Shown here: in pieces, positions 28,234 to 38,672 of the stretch
How the letters are laid out: each line of letters begins with the position of its first letter
Numbering within the stretch: the stretch's first letter is position 1
Assembly: GCA_029257435.1 (NCBI GenBank)
Contig: JARIBI010000058.1
Span: forward strand, 1 to 64,000
DNA length: 64,000 bases
Reading direction: 5' to 3'
Origin: Sporosarcina sp.
GTDB lineage: Bacteria; Bacillota; Bacilli; Bacillales_A; Planococcaceae
Made by a program: the position numbers and the translations under genes
The notes under the pieces: model-generated
Seen by the model: only the letters and a program-made list of their open reading frames with translations
The model's database searches: none
What the model was told of the DNA's origin: nothing

Positions 28234-30434
28234 AGAAAAAGAAATTTCGATTTCAAGGTGGAGCCTTTCTAATGCTGTTGTTATTTGGAGGGCTCTTTTT
28301 CCTTTTGTTCGGAAGAATGCTTCAAATTCAAGTAACCGGGCAAATAGATGGACGGGCACTAGCGGCAATGGCAGATCAGAAATACTTAAAAGAAAGTGTA
28401 TTAAAAGCAAATCGCGGACAGATTGTTGACCGTTCTGGAGAAGTAATTGCAACAGATACACTGAGCTATCGGCTGATTGCCGTTCTTAGTCAAGATGCGA
28501 GTAAAGGTTCTAAAAAACCGCAGCATGTCACAGATTTTGAACATACCGCAGAAGTGCTGAGCAAGTATATTGATATGGACAAGGAAGCCATCCTAAAACG
28601 ATTCACAGGCGCTAAAGAAGGGGCTTATCAAGTTGAATTCGGAAAAGCCGGCCGCTCCATTTCAAATGAGACTGCAGATGCTATTAAAAAAGAAGACCTG
28701 CCTGGCATTCGTTTCTTTGAGGACAAAAAACGTCTTTATCCGAATGGAAATTTTGCTTCGTATTTAGTAGGCTTTGCGATGCCGGAAGAAGATGAAGATA
28801 AAAACGTGAATACGGTTGGGAAAATGGGGCTGGAGAAGACATACAATAAACAACTGACAGGAACTGACGGGAAGGCTGATTTTAAAACAGATCGATGGGG
28901 AATCCAATTACGTGATTCCAAAAAGAACATCGAAGCACCCAAAGACGGTCAGACGATTCAGTTAACGCTAGATAAAACAATTGAAAACTTTACAGAAGAT
29001 GCGCTTAATCGTGCTGAAGAAAAATATCATCCTGAAAAAATGTTGGCAGTTGTGGTGAATCCAAAAACAGGAGAGATTCTTTCCATGAGCCAGCGCCCGT
29101 CCTTCCATCCGGGAACACGTGAAGGATTAACAGGGAATTGGCTCAATGAAGCTGTTGAGGAAACATTTGAACCGGGTTCGACAATGAAGATGTTTACACT
29201 TGCAGCAGCCATAGAAGAAAATAAATGGGATCCCAACGCTTACTATAAATCAGGAAAATATGAAATTTATGATCAAACTATTCGCGATGTAAATAAAGTT
29301 GGATGGGGAATGATCACATTTCTTGAAGGATTCCAAAGGTCATCCAATGTCTCGATGGCATATTTGCTAGAAAAATTGGGAGACCAGACACTTATAGAAT
29401 ACTTTGAGGAATTCGGATTTGGGAAAAAGGTTGGAATTGACCTGCCAAATGAGGCATCAGGCATCCTGCTGGCAAATTATCCAAGTGAGCGACTTACAAC
29501 TTCCTATGGGCAAGGGTCAACTGTAACGCCGATTCAGATGGTACAGGCAGCAACAGCTATCGCGAATAACGGAAAGATGATGACGCCTTATGTAATCGAC
29601 CAAATCATTGATCCGAATATAGACAAAGTCGTCGAAAAACATGAACCGGCTGAGAAGAAGAGTCCAATTAGTGAAAAGACCGCTAAACACGTGCGCGAAA
29701 TCTTAGCATCGGTTATTACTTCTGAACATGGAACGGGTAAAAAATTCGCACTGGATGGATATAATGCAGGCGGAAAAACCGGTACTGCACAAATTCCGAA
29801 AACATCTGGAGGAGGGTATATTGCAGGGGATGGAAACTATCTTTATTCATTCCTAGGAATGGCACCTATTGATGATCCACAATTATTAACTTATGTTCTC
29901 GTTCAAAAACCGAAATTAAAAGCAGGTCAATATGGTTCAGATCCAACATCTGAAATCTTCACTTCCATAATGGAAAGCAGTTTAAAGTATTTAAATATTG
30001 CACCTGATGCAGTACAGCCTGATGAATCATTGAAATTAAAAGATTATACAGGTGAATCTTCAGAAAAAGTGACTGCTAGTTTAACAGAAGCGGGATTGAA
30101 ACCGATTGTTGTAGGGGAATCGGGCGAAGTTGCCGAGCAATCACCTTCGATAAATACGAAGCTATCAAAAGGTTCGCTTGTACTTCTAAAAACTTCTGGA
30201 GCAACGACTCTTCCTGACTTTGCGGGGTGGTCCAAAAAACAAGTGTTAGTGTTTAAGAACTTCTCGGGTCTTGATATCCGATTGAACGGAGAAGGATTCG
30301 TTGTAAAACAAAGTCTCTCAAGCGGAGCATCGGTTTCGGATAGTGATCCAATCGTAATCACATTGGAAGAACCCGAACAACACAACCAAACAAAGCCAGA
30401 ATCAGAAGAAGAGCCTGAAATTATTGGCGGTTGA
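28230..30434 (+). CDS. pbpB: Penicillin-binding protein 2B-like transpeptidase with PASTA domains
   Basis: EPGSTMKMFTLAAA, SSNVSMAYLLEKLG, GKTGTAQIP; C-terminal PASTA. Confidence 0.93.
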   Translation: MKKKKFRFQGGAFLMLLLFGGLFFLLFGRMLQIQVTGQIDGRALAAMADQKYLKESVLKANRGQIVDRSGEVIATDTLSYRLIAVLSQDASKGSKKPQHVTDFEHTAEVLSKYIDMDKEAILKRFTGAKEGAYQVEFGKAGRSISNETADAIKKEDLPGIRFFEDKKRLYPNGNFASYLVGFAMPEEDEDKNVNTVGKMGLEKTYNKQLTGTDGKADFKTDRWGIQLRDSKKNIEAPKDGQTIQLTLDKTIENFTEDALNRAEEKYHPEKMLAVVVNPKTGEILSMSQRPSFHPGTREGLTGNWLNEAVEETFEPGSTMKMFTLAAAIEENKWDPNAYYKSGKYEIYDQTIRDVNKVGWGMITFLEGFQRSSNVSMAYLLEKLGDQTLIEYFEEFGFGKKVGIDLPNEASGILLANYPSERLTTSYGQGSTVTPIQMVQAATAIANNGKMMTPYVIDQIIDPNIDKVVEKHEPAEKKSPISEKTAKHVREILASVITSEHGTGKKFALDGYNAGGKTGTAQIPKTSGGGYIAGDGNYLYSFLGMAPIDDPQLLTYVLVQKPKLKAGQYGSDPTSEIFTSIMESSLKYLNIAPDAVQPDESLKLKDYTGESSEKVTASLTEAGLKPIVVGESGEVAEQSPSINTKLSKGSLVLLKTSGATTLPDFAGWSKKQVLVFKNFSGLDIRLNGEGFVVKQSLSSGASVSDSDPIVITLEEPEQHNQTKPESEEEPEIIGG

Positions 30435-30492
30435 TGAATAGCTGAGCATACTCTCTCATAAATTAGCTATAAAACGAGAGGTGTGAAGCTCT

Positions 30493-32406
30493 TTGAAAGA
30501 AATCATCGGAATGCGGTCTAAAAAGAGACTGCGGGCCGTGTTCATTATTTTTCTACTACTGCTCGGAGCAACGGTTGGTAAGCTATTTCACGCACAAATC
30601 ATTAAGCACGAATGGTTAAAAGAGCGCGCACAAGCAAACTGGGATCGGGAAATTCCTTTTGGCGGTGTACGAGGAGAGATCGTGGATAGAAACGGAAAAT
30701 TAATAGTCGGGAACCAGCTTGCGCCAACTCTTTACTTCATGCCGGCTCAGAATCCAGACCCTGAAGAAGCAGCAGCAAAACTTGCGCCGATATTACAAGT
30801 CGATCAAGTGAAGTTAGCAGAGAAAATGAGTAAGAAAGATTATATGGTCAAATTGGCGCCAGAGGGGAAAAATATTACAAAAGCTCAAGCAGATGAGATT
30901 TCAGCATTGAAGATTCCTGGATTATATACCGGGGTGGATTTCATGCGAAGTTATCCGAATGGTGAACTGCTGTCACGTCTATTAGGATTTACAGGATATG
31001 ACGGTAAAGGGTTAGCCGGAATTGAATATGCATACAACGATTTTTTGGACGGAACAGGTGACAGAATCCGTATGTATACCGATGCAAGAGGTGTTCCGCT
31101 TCCGCATGTAGATGATGATTTCAAAGATGGAAAAGAGGGCTCATCAGTTGTTTTGACAATTGATGCTGAGATGCAGAAAATCGTTGAACGTGAACTTTCA
31201 CAAGCCATGGAAAAGTATGATGCCAGCCAAGCACTTGCAATTGTGATGAATCCGAAAACTGGAGAGCTGCTCTCCTTAGCATCCGCGCCAACATTTGATC
31301 CAGCTAACTACCAGGCCGCGAATCCTGATATTTATAATCGCAATTTACCGGTTTGGATGACATTTGAGCCGGGTTCTACATTTAAGATTATGACATTAGC
31401 GGCAGGACTGGAAGAAAAAGTTATTGACTTAGACCATGATTCCTTCAATGATCCGGGGTATACTATGGTAGGCGGGGCTCGCTTGCGATGCTGGAAGCGG
31501 GAAGGCCATGGCCATCAATCATTTCTAGAAGTCGTTGAAAACTCATGTAACCCGGGCTTCATAGAAATCGGTCGCCGGCTGGGGGAAAAGAAACTTTCTT
31601 CCTATATACGTGATTTTGGCTTTGGCGAATCGACGGAATCGGGTATAGCGGGCGAAGCAAAAGGAATTTTGTTTGCAGAAAATGCTTTTGGACCTGTCGA
31701 ACAAGCAACGACAGCATTCGGTCAAGGGATTGCAGTGACGCCGATTCAGCAAGTGCAGGCCGTAGCGGCAGCAGTTAACGGCGGTATGCTGTACAAACCA
31801 TATATCGTCAAAGAGATTATTGGCGCTGATGGGAAAGCAACACAATCATACGTACCTGAGATGAAGCGTCGAGTCATTAGCGAAGAAACATCTGCTGAAG
31901 TTAGAAGAGCGCTAGAATCTGTTGTTGCAAACGGATCAGGGCGTAATGCTTTTGTCGATGAAATTCGAGTAGGCGGAAAGACAGGAACAGCTCAAAAAGT
32001 TCAAGACGGAAAGTATAAAGAAGGCGACTACATTGTTTCCTTTATTGGCATTGCACCTTCAAATGATCCTGAACTAGTGGTCTATGTTGCGATAGACAGC
32101 CCTAAAAACTCAGTTCAGTTCGGCGGTGTTATTGCGGCACCGATTGTCGGAAGAATCATAGAAGAAATTGCACCGCTGGCAGGTATTGAACCGCAAAAAG
32201 ATCAGGTGGAAAAAGAATATCGATGGGGAGACCCGTTAACACAAGAAATTCCTGATTTAAAGGGCATGACAAAAGACGAAGTTGCAAAGCAGCAATATAC
32301 GCTTAGAATTGAATGGCACGGAAAAGGCAAGAAAGTCAGCAAGCAGTTACCTGTTGCAGGTACAGTAGTGAATGAAGAAGATGTAATCCACCTGTACACA
32401 GAGTAA
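30493..32406 (+). CDS. spoVD: SpoVD-like penicillin-binding protein with PASTA domain
   Basis: EPGSTFKIMTLAAGLE, ENSCNPGFIEIG, GKTGTAQKV; second PBP in the cluster; TTG start 30493 or ATG 30511. Confidence 0.85.
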   Translation: MKEIIGMRSKKRLRAVFIIFLLLLGATVGKLFHAQIIKHEWLKERAQANWDREIPFGGVRGEIVDRNGKLIVGNQLAPTLYFMPAQNPDPEEAAAKLAPILQVDQVKLAEKMSKKDYMVKLAPEGKNITKAQADEISALKIPGLYTGVDFMRSYPNGELLSRLLGFTGYDGKGLAGIEYAYNDFLDGTGDRIRMYTDARGVPLPHVDDDFKDGKEGSSVVLTIDAEMQKIVERELSQAMEKYDASQALAIVMNPKTGELLSLASAPTFDPANYQAANPDIYNRNLPVWMTFEPGSTFKIMTLAAGLEEKVIDLDHDSFNDPGYTMVGGARLRCWKREGHGHQSFLEVVENSCNPGFIEIGRRLGEKKLSSYIRDFGFGESTESGIAGEAKGILFAENAFGPVEQATTAFGQGIAVTPIQQVQAVAAAVNGGMLYKPYIVKEIIGADGKATQSYVPEMKRRVISEETSAEVRRALESVVANGSGRNAFVDEIRVGGKTGTAQKVQDGKYKEGDYIVSFIGIAPSNDPELVVYVAIDSPKNSVQFGGVIAAPIVGRIIEEIAPLAGIEPQKDQVEKEYRWGDPLTQEIPDLKGMTKDEVAKQQYTLRIEWHGKGKKVSKQLPVAGTVVNEEDVIHLYTE

Positions 32407-32463
32407 TAACACGAACATAACTGAACCAACAACTTGTTTGGGAATACAGAAGGAGAACTAAAC

Positions 32464-33435
32464 ATGACGCTCGTCACAACAATCACGGCAATTGCCGTAA
32501 CATTTGGCCTTACGGCTATTTTGGGCTATGCCATCATTCCGTTGCTAAGACGGATGAAATTCGGCCAAAGCATTCGGGAAGAAGGACCGCAAGCCCACAT
32601 GAAAAAAGCAGGAACACCAACAATGGGCGGACTGATTTTTTTAGTAGCGATTCTCATCGCAACGCCTATTTTGTCTTACATAAACGGCGTGCTCACTACC
32701 CAGACGATCGTTCTATTGCTTGTTCTGGTAGGATTCGGAATTATCGGGTTCATTGATGACTTCATAATCGTAGTGATGAAACGAAATCTAGGTTTAACTT
32801 CATTGCAAAAGCTAATTGGGCAAATCATTATCGCGATTTTCGCGTTTTTCCTATTGAAATTAGGACCTTTCGATACAGTGATTTCGATACCATTTACAGG
32901 ATTTGAAATCGATATGGGAATCTTCTATGTTGTATTCTTGATTTTCTGGCTCGTTGGTTTCTCGAATGCTGTGAATCTCACAGATGGATTAGATGGTTTG
33001 GTATCAGGTACATCATCCATCGCATTCTCAGCATTTGGTATTCTGGCAGTATCCTATAATCAGCAGGATATTGCGATGTTTTCCTTTGTCGTATCAGGTG
33101 CTATGCTCGGTTTCCTATTGTTCAATATGAAACCTGCGCGTGTATTTATGGGAGATACTGGTTCACTGGCACTTGGCGGTGCATTGGCAATGATTTCTAT
33201 GCTCATTAAACAAGAGTTCTTATTGCTCATTATCGGGATTGTTTACGTTATTGAAACACTCTCTGTGATCATTCAAGTAATTAGTTTTAAAACAACAGGT
33301 AAACGGGTATTCAAGATGAGTCCTATTCATCATCATTTCGAGCTTTCGGGATGGTCGGAATGGAAAGTGGTCCTTGTCTTCTGGGGGATTGCATTCTTAG
33401 CAGCAATTGTACCTGTACTTATGGAGGTGATGTAA
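32464..33435 (+). CDS. mraY: Phospho-N-acetylmuramoyl-pentapeptide transferase
   Basis: KKAGTPTMGGLIFL, NLTDGLDGL, MSPIHHHFELSGWSEWKVV; start 32464. Confidence 0.97.
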   Translation: MTLVTTITAIAVTFGLTAILGYAIIPLLRRMKFGQSIREEGPQAHMKKAGTPTMGGLIFLVAILIATPILSYINGVLTTQTIVLLLVLVGFGIIGFIDDFIIVVMKRNLGLTSLQKLIGQIIIAIFAFFLLKLGPFDTVISIPFTGFEIDMGIFYVVFLIFWLVGFSNAVNLTDGLDGLVSGTSSIAFSAFGILAVSYNQQDIAMFSFVVSGAMLGFLLFNMKPARVFMGDTGSLALGGALAMISMLIKQEFLLLIIGIVYVIETLSVIIQVISFKTTGKRVFKMSPIHHHFELSGWSEWKVVLVFWGIAFLAAIVPVLMEVM

Positions 33436-34791
33436 ATGCAAAATGCAGCTCAATTTTCCGGAAAAAAAGCACTTGTCCTTGGCTTAGCGAAAAGCGGCCA
33501 TGCCGCGGCCTCCCTACTATCAGCATGCGGGGCATCCGTTACATTAAATGATTTTGCACCAGATAATGGCAATCCTCTTGCTGAAGAACTGCGGACGCAA
33601 GGGGTCAAGGTGATCTGTGGCGGACATCCTGAAGATATCTTAGATGGCGGATTCGATTTCATCGTCAAAAATCCTGGGATTCCTTATTCAAATCCTGTCA
33701 TTGCACAGGCTGAACAATTTGGTATTCCGATTTGGACGGAAATCGAACTTGCCTATCTAATTAGTGAAGCACCAATTATCGGAATTACAGGATCGAACGG
33801 AAAGACGACTACTACTACATTGCTATACCATATGTTGAATATTGGCAATCGACATCCTCTAATAGCTGGTAATATTGGAACAGTTGCAAGCACAGTTGCC
33901 TCCAAAGCGACAGCGGATGAAGTAATTGTTTTAGAAGCATCCTCGTTCCAATTAATGGGCGTTGGCGAATTTCGTCCGCATATCGCAATTTGGACAAATT
34001 TGTATGAGGCACATTTGGACTATCATGGGAGTGCTGATGCGTATGCTGAAGCAAAGGCTCAAATTACGAAAAACCAAACTCCGACTGATTTCCTGATTTA
34101 TAACGCAGACCAATCAGTTATTAAGAGATTCGTTGAGAATACAAAGGCTACTTTAGTTCCTTTTACAACTAAAGGACGATCTACTGAGGGAATCTCGGCA
34201 GACAGTGAATCAATTTACTGGCTTGGCGAACCAATTATCCAAAGAACCAAAATTACATTGCCTGGTGCCCATAACTTGGAAAACATATTGTCAGCAACAG
34301 CAGCTGCGTTGTTGTATGGCTGTGAGCGAAGCGCCATTGAAAGTGTTCTAAGTTCGTTTACGGGTGTTCGACACCGCATGCAATTTGTAACAGAATACGA
34401 TGGACGTAAATTTTATAATGATTCAAAGGCAACCAATACACTTGCAACGAAGAGTGCGCTGTCATCATTTGAGACACCCACGATTCTAATCGCCGGGGGA
34501 CTGGATCGAGGACATTCTTTTGAGGAATTGCGTCCACACATGACTCACGTCAAAGCTCTGATTGGAATTGGCGAGACTGGTGATCGAATCGTCCAATTTG
34601 CTGAATCATGCGGAGTCGACTTTGTCAAAGAGACAGGAAACCTTCGTGATGCGATTCAAGAAGCGTATGCCGTATCTGATGCCGGGGATACCATCCTCTT
34701 ATCTCCAGCCTGCGCGAGCTGGGATCAGTACCCTAACTTTGAAGCAAGAGGCGATGAATTTATCGAAGCTGTGCAAAAACTTAAAGCGTGA
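33436..34791 (+). CDS. murD: UDP-N-acetylmuramoyl-L-alanine--D-glutamate ligase
   Basis: GITGSNGKTTTTTLL, NDSKATNTLATKSAL, SPACASWDQYPNFEARGDEF. Confidence 0.97.
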   Translation: MQNAAQFSGKKALVLGLAKSGHAAASLLSACGASVTLNDFAPDNGNPLAEELRTQGVKVICGGHPEDILDGGFDFIVKNPGIPYSNPVIAQAEQFGIPIWTEIELAYLISEAPIIGITGSNGKTTTTTLLYHMLNIGNRHPLIAGNIGTVASTVASKATADEVIVLEASSFQLMGVGEFRPHIAIWTNLYEAHLDYHGSADAYAEAKAQITKNQTPTDFLIYNADQSVIKRFVENTKATLVPFTTKGRSTEGISADSESIYWLGEPIIQRTKITLPGAHNLENILSATAAALLYGCERSAIESVLSSFTGVRHRMQFVTEYDGRKFYNDSKATNTLATKSALSSFETPTILIAGGLDRGHSFEELRPHMTHVKALIGIGETGDRIVQFAESCGVDFVKETGNLRDAIQEAYAVSDAGDTILLSPACASWDQYPNFEARGDEFIEAVQKLKA

Positions 34792-34833
34792 ACTGTAAGT
34801 ATTCGTTAACTCTGTAAATCTAACAGCGAAAGG

Positions 34834-35922
34834 ATGCATCCACTGCTTTCAAAGTATAGAATGCTCTTTATGTTTTCTGCAGTTGCCCTCACGGTTATTG
34901 GTGTTCTTTTCGTGCACTCAGCAGCAGCGTATTGGGGAGAAATCAGATATGCGGACGCAGCCCCATTTGCCGTCAAGCAACTAGTTTACATAGGTGTTTC
35001 CATAACAATCGCCTACTTAATGATGAGAACCCCGATTCTTTCGACAGAAAGATTTTGGACGTTATTTTATATCGCAGCTATCGTATTGTTAACGTTAGTG
35101 CTGATTCCGGGTATAGGAGCGGTCCGGAATGGCTCACAAAGCTGGATAGCTTTTGGTCCCATCAGTTTGCAGCCGGCAGAATTTGTGAAAGTGGCTTTGA
35201 TTGGAAAACTTGCAATGAGTATGAAGATGAAATCGAGGCAAAGGGTATGGGATTGGCGGCATTTTGCATTGATTTTATTGCCTTTCGCTCTAATTATGAT
35301 GCAACCTGACCTGGGTTCAGCCGTCATAATGATCGTTTCAGCTTTTGTTGTATTGTTCGTAGCGGGTTATCCGTTAACGTTCTTTTCTCTTTTAGGTGTA
35401 ACAGGAGTTGGAGCATTCGCTGCATTAATCGCTGCGGCCCCATATCGTTTGGATCGTATAAAGTCCTACATCGATCCATGGAGTGATCCGCTAGGAAAGG
35501 GATTTCAGGGGATCCAGTCATTATTTGCAATTGCGCCAGGAGGACTGCTTGGACATGGTTTCGGAAATAGCCGGCAAAAGTATTTGTATTTACCAGAGCC
35601 GCAGAATGATTTCATTTTTTCAATTATTGCTGAAGAAACCGGGTTTATAGGCGCAACTGCAGTTTTGCTGCTATTTGTCTGTTTGCTCATTGGAGCCTTC
35701 GGAATTGCTATTCGTACAAAAGGATGGAAAGAATGCTTAGTTGTATCCGGTATGGCATCCATTATCATTTTTCAAACGTTTTTGAATGTCGGTGTTGTCT
35801 CAGGGTTGCTGCCGGTAACGGGTGTTACGTTGCCATTCATCAGTTATGGAGGGTCTTCAATGCTGACAACATGGCTGGCAGTAGGGGCGATCTTACATTT
35901 TTCTAGACAAAAGAAAGATTGA
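34834..35922 (+). CDS. spoVE: FtsW/SpoVE SEDS family glycosyltransferase
   Basis: SEDS motifs: PLGKGFQGIQSLFAIAPGGLLGHGFGNSRQKYLYLPEPQNDFIFSIIAEE; cannot distinguish spoVE from ftsW. Confidence 0.85.
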   Translation: MHPLLSKYRMLFMFSAVALTVIGVLFVHSAAAYWGEIRYADAAPFAVKQLVYIGVSITIAYLMMRTPILSTERFWTLFYIAAIVLLTLVLIPGIGAVRNGSQSWIAFGPISLQPAEFVKVALIGKLAMSMKMKSRQRVWDWRHFALILLPFALIMMQPDLGSAVIMIVSAFVVLFVAGYPLTFFSLLGVTGVGAFAALIAAAPYRLDRIKSYIDPWSDPLGKGFQGIQSLFAIAPGGLLGHGFGNSRQKYLYLPEPQNDFIFSIIAEETGFIGATAVLLLFVCLLIGAFGIAIRTKGWKECLVVSGMASIIIFQTFLNVGVVSGLLPVTGVTLPFISYGGSSMLTTWLAVGAILHFSRQKKD

Positions 35923-35942
35923 GTGAAAAGGAGGGGGAGGAA

Positions 35943-36758
35943 ATGGAAAAGGTTATTGATATCGAGGAACGGATCCCATCTATGCGCAAAAAACGTCGTA
36001 AAAAAACCAATCGAAAGTTTGTGTTCATTTTACTCGTGTTTGTTATCATCCTCCTCGTCCTCCTTTACTTTCAATCACAAGCGAGTAAAATCGATGCTGT
36101 TGAACTGAATGGTGCTGTGCTTCATGATAAGGATTTCTATTTAAAACAAGCTGGCATTGCTTCTGGGGACTCCATTTGGGGGTTTAGTGCGGATGATGCA
36201 AGAAAGCGCCTAAACGGCGTTGAAGGAGTGCAGAAGGCTTCAATTTCACGTAAATGGTTCCGTGATGTGCACATTACAATCCAGGAATGGAAACCCATTG
36301 CGTGGATCGATCGAAAAGGACAATACGACCTTATTCTTGAAGATGGAGAAGTTTTTGTACCGGTTACAGAGCCGACTATCGATATCCCGATTATCACTGG
36401 ATTCGAAGATGAAGATGTACGAAAACTTCTTGCCTCCCAACTTGTGGAGTTAAATGACTCCGTGTATCAGCTCGTTTCTGAAGTTAGGGAACCTGATGAG
36501 TCTGATGGGGATCGTGTGATTTTGTATATGGATGATGGTTATGAAGTTCATGCAACACTAGGAACATTGGCGGACAAGCTCTCTTATTATCCGGAGATTG
36601 TAAATCAGCTGAATGGTTCTGAAAAAGGCGTGATAGATGTGGAAGTAGGAACATATTTTACACCATATAGTAAATTGTATGGAAATGAAGAAGAAACAGC
36701 TGAAGAAGAAAATGCGGAAGAAGAAAAAGGTGATGACAGTGAGTCTGAAGACGAGTGA
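35943..36758 (+). CDS. divIB: Cell division protein DivIB/FtsQ
   Basis: POTRA-type region, FWRDVHITIQEWKPIAWI; single TM; acidic C-terminal tail; start 35943. Confidence 0.92.
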   Translation: MEKVIDIEERIPSMRKKRRKKTNRKFVFILLVFVIILLVLLYFQSQASKIDAVELNGAVLHDKDFYLKQAGIASGDSIWGFSADDARKRLNGVEGVQKASISRKWFRDVHITIQEWKPIAWIDRKGQYDLILEDGEVFVPVTEPTIDIPIITGFEDEDVRKLLASQLVELNDSVYQLVSEVREPDESDGDRVILYMDDGYEVHATLGTLADKLSYYPEIVNQLNGSEKGVIDVEVGTYFTPYSKLYGNEEETAEEENAEEEKGDDSESEDE

Positions 36759-37464
36759 CCGGAAAAAAAGAAATAACCGTATTTCTTACGCCCTCGTATT
36801 TTTAGTGCTTGGTTTCATTTTTTCTTTCTCCTATAGGACACTCGGTCCAGGTTCTGAAACCCAACAACTAAGAGCTCAAGTCGATACGAAAGAAGAAGGA
36901 TTTCGCGAGCAGCTGATTGAGCAAAAAGAACGGAATAAGCAGCTGACAGATGAAATCTCTGCTAAGCAAAAGTCAATTGCGGAAGTTGAACAGTCATTAA
37001 GTGATTCTGAAGAAAATCATGATCTGCTTGTCAAAGAAGCAAAAAGCCTAAGGTTGCTTCTTGGCGTAGTTCCTGCGAGTGGACAAGGTGTACGGGTTGA
37101 ACTCGCAGATGGAAACTACGACCCAGCTCAGCAGAATCCGAATGAATATATCGTCCATGAGAGTCAAGTATTACTAGTAGTCAATGAACTTAAAATTGCT
37201 GGAGCGCAAGCAGTATCTATCAATGGACAACGCTTAAATGCGAATTCAAGTATAAAATGCACGGGTCCAGTGATTACCATTGATGGACAAACTTACCCTG
37301 CTCCTTTTGTGGTAGAGGCAATTGGTGATTCCAATGCACTTAACTCTTCCATAATGCTAAAGGGGGGCGTAATGGATACTCTAATGTCAGACAATATTGA
37401 AATGGAAATTGAAAAGGTGAGAGAGATTACAATGCCTGCATTACGAGATGACATACAAGGATAA
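36733..37464 (+). CDS. ylxW: DUF881 family protein (YlxW-like)
   Basis: TM + coiled coil + DUF881 (GQGVRVELADG, NEYIVHESQVLLVVNELKIAGAQAVSINGQR); ATG 36733 overlaps divIB. Confidence 0.85.
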   Translation: MTVSLKTSDRKKRNNRISYALVFLVLGFIFSFSYRTLGPGSETQQLRAQVDTKEEGFREQLIEQKERNKQLTDEISAKQKSIAEVEQSLSDSEENHDLLVKEAKSLRLLLGVVPASGQGVRVELADGNYDPAQQNPNEYIVHESQVLLVVNELKIAGAQAVSINGQRLNANSSIKCTGPVITIDGQTYPAPFVVEAIGDSNALNSSIMLKGGVMDTLMSDNIEMEIEKVREITMPALRDDIQG

Positions 37465-37493
37465 TTCAAACCGGCGAGAGGGGATGAGTATGT

Positions 37494-38207
37494 ATGAAAC
37501 GTAAATGGATGTTCACTTTCATCCTGCTCATTGTCGGTTTCATGGTTGCCGTGCAATACAACACTGTACAGCAGCCTGAGGAGCGAGATACGCGGGATTT
37601 GTGGGCAATCAGGAACGAGTTAGCAAAAGAACGTAAACTTCATTCAGAACTATTAACAGAAGTTCGGGAGTTGGATAAAACACTTGGAAAATACAATTCT
37701 TCTGAAGGCGAAAATGCAGGGAAGGCATTAGCCGATACAGTTCACGGTTTACGGCAGCAAGCGGGAATGATAGACCAAAGCGGGCCCGGGATTATAATCG
37801 ATGTGGTTCCTTCAGAAGAGAGCATGGCTTTCGGAACACCGCTGCACGAAGTAAGCCCTGAATTGCTGACACGCTTTGTAAATGATGTAAACCGGTTTAA
37901 AGGGATAGACATGGAAATTGACGGGAAACGAGTGACTGCGTTAAGTGCAATCAGGGATATTAACGGGGAGACAACCGTCAATGGTTTGCCTGTGTCGTTA
38001 CCTCCATTCCAGATAAAAATTTTATCTGCTGACTTGGAAAACAGTGAAAAGCTCTACAACTTCTTACAATCGTCATCGATTCTTGATGACTTTTACTTGG
38101 ACGACTTTGTGTTAGAGATCAGTCAACCGGAATCGAAAGTAACAATTAACGGCAGAATCGACAAATTTGAAAATCGATTTCTGAAAGAATTGCCAAAGGA
38201 GGGCTGA
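37494..38207 (+). CDS. Second DUF881 family protein (YlxX-like)
   Basis: DUF881 sequence GPGIIIDVVPSE...LTRFVNDVNRFKGIDMEIDGKRVTALSAIRD. Confidence 0.85.
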   Translation: MKRKWMFTFILLIVGFMVAVQYNTVQQPEERDTRDLWAIRNELAKERKLHSELLTEVRELDKTLGKYNSSEGENAGKALADTVHGLRQQAGMIDQSGPGIIIDVVPSEESMAFGTPLHEVSPELLTRFVNDVNRFKGIDMEIDGKRVTALSAIRDINGETTVNGLPVSLPPFQIKILSADLENSEKLYNFLQSSSILDDFYLDDFVLEISQPESKVTINGRIDKFENRFLKELPKEG

Positions 38208-38209
38208 CA

Positions 38210-38581
38210 ATGTGGTTACCAATATTGGGGTTGATACTTGGGGTATCACTCGGATTTCTCACAGATCTCCAGATCCCTCAAGAATACGGTAATTATTTGT
38301 CAATTGCCGTACTGGCAGCGCTCGATACGTTACTTGGAGGAATTCGGGCCCACTTGCAACGGGTTTATGATGACCAAGTGTTCATCACAGGTTTTTTCTT
38401 CAATATTTTACTAGCTGCAGGACTTGCATTCCTTGGCGTACACTTAGGTGTGGATCTCTATCTCGCTGCTATATTTGCGTTTGGTGTGCGGCTGTTCCAG
38501 AATTTAGCTGTTATTCGAAGAGTATTACTCAGTAAATGGTCAGAGTATCGTAAAGTTTCTACGACAAATATTACAAAATGA
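38210..38581 (+). CDS. sbp: Small basic family protein (DUF1290)
   Basis: MWLPILGLILGVSLGFLTDLQIPQEYGNYLSIAVLAALDTLLGGIRA. Confidence 0.9.
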   Translation: MWLPILGLILGVSLGFLTDLQIPQEYGNYLSIAVLAALDTLLGGIRAHLQRVYDDQVFITGFFFNILLAAGLAFLGVHLGVDLYLAAIFAFGVRLFQNLAVIRRVLLSKWSEYRKVSTTNITK

Positions 38582-38672
38582 GAGGATTTCGAGAGGAGAT
38601 GGCGAAAATATTTAGACAATGCAGTAAGAATACAATAGAATGGAAGAAGAGTCATAATTGGAGGTGCCAAAG

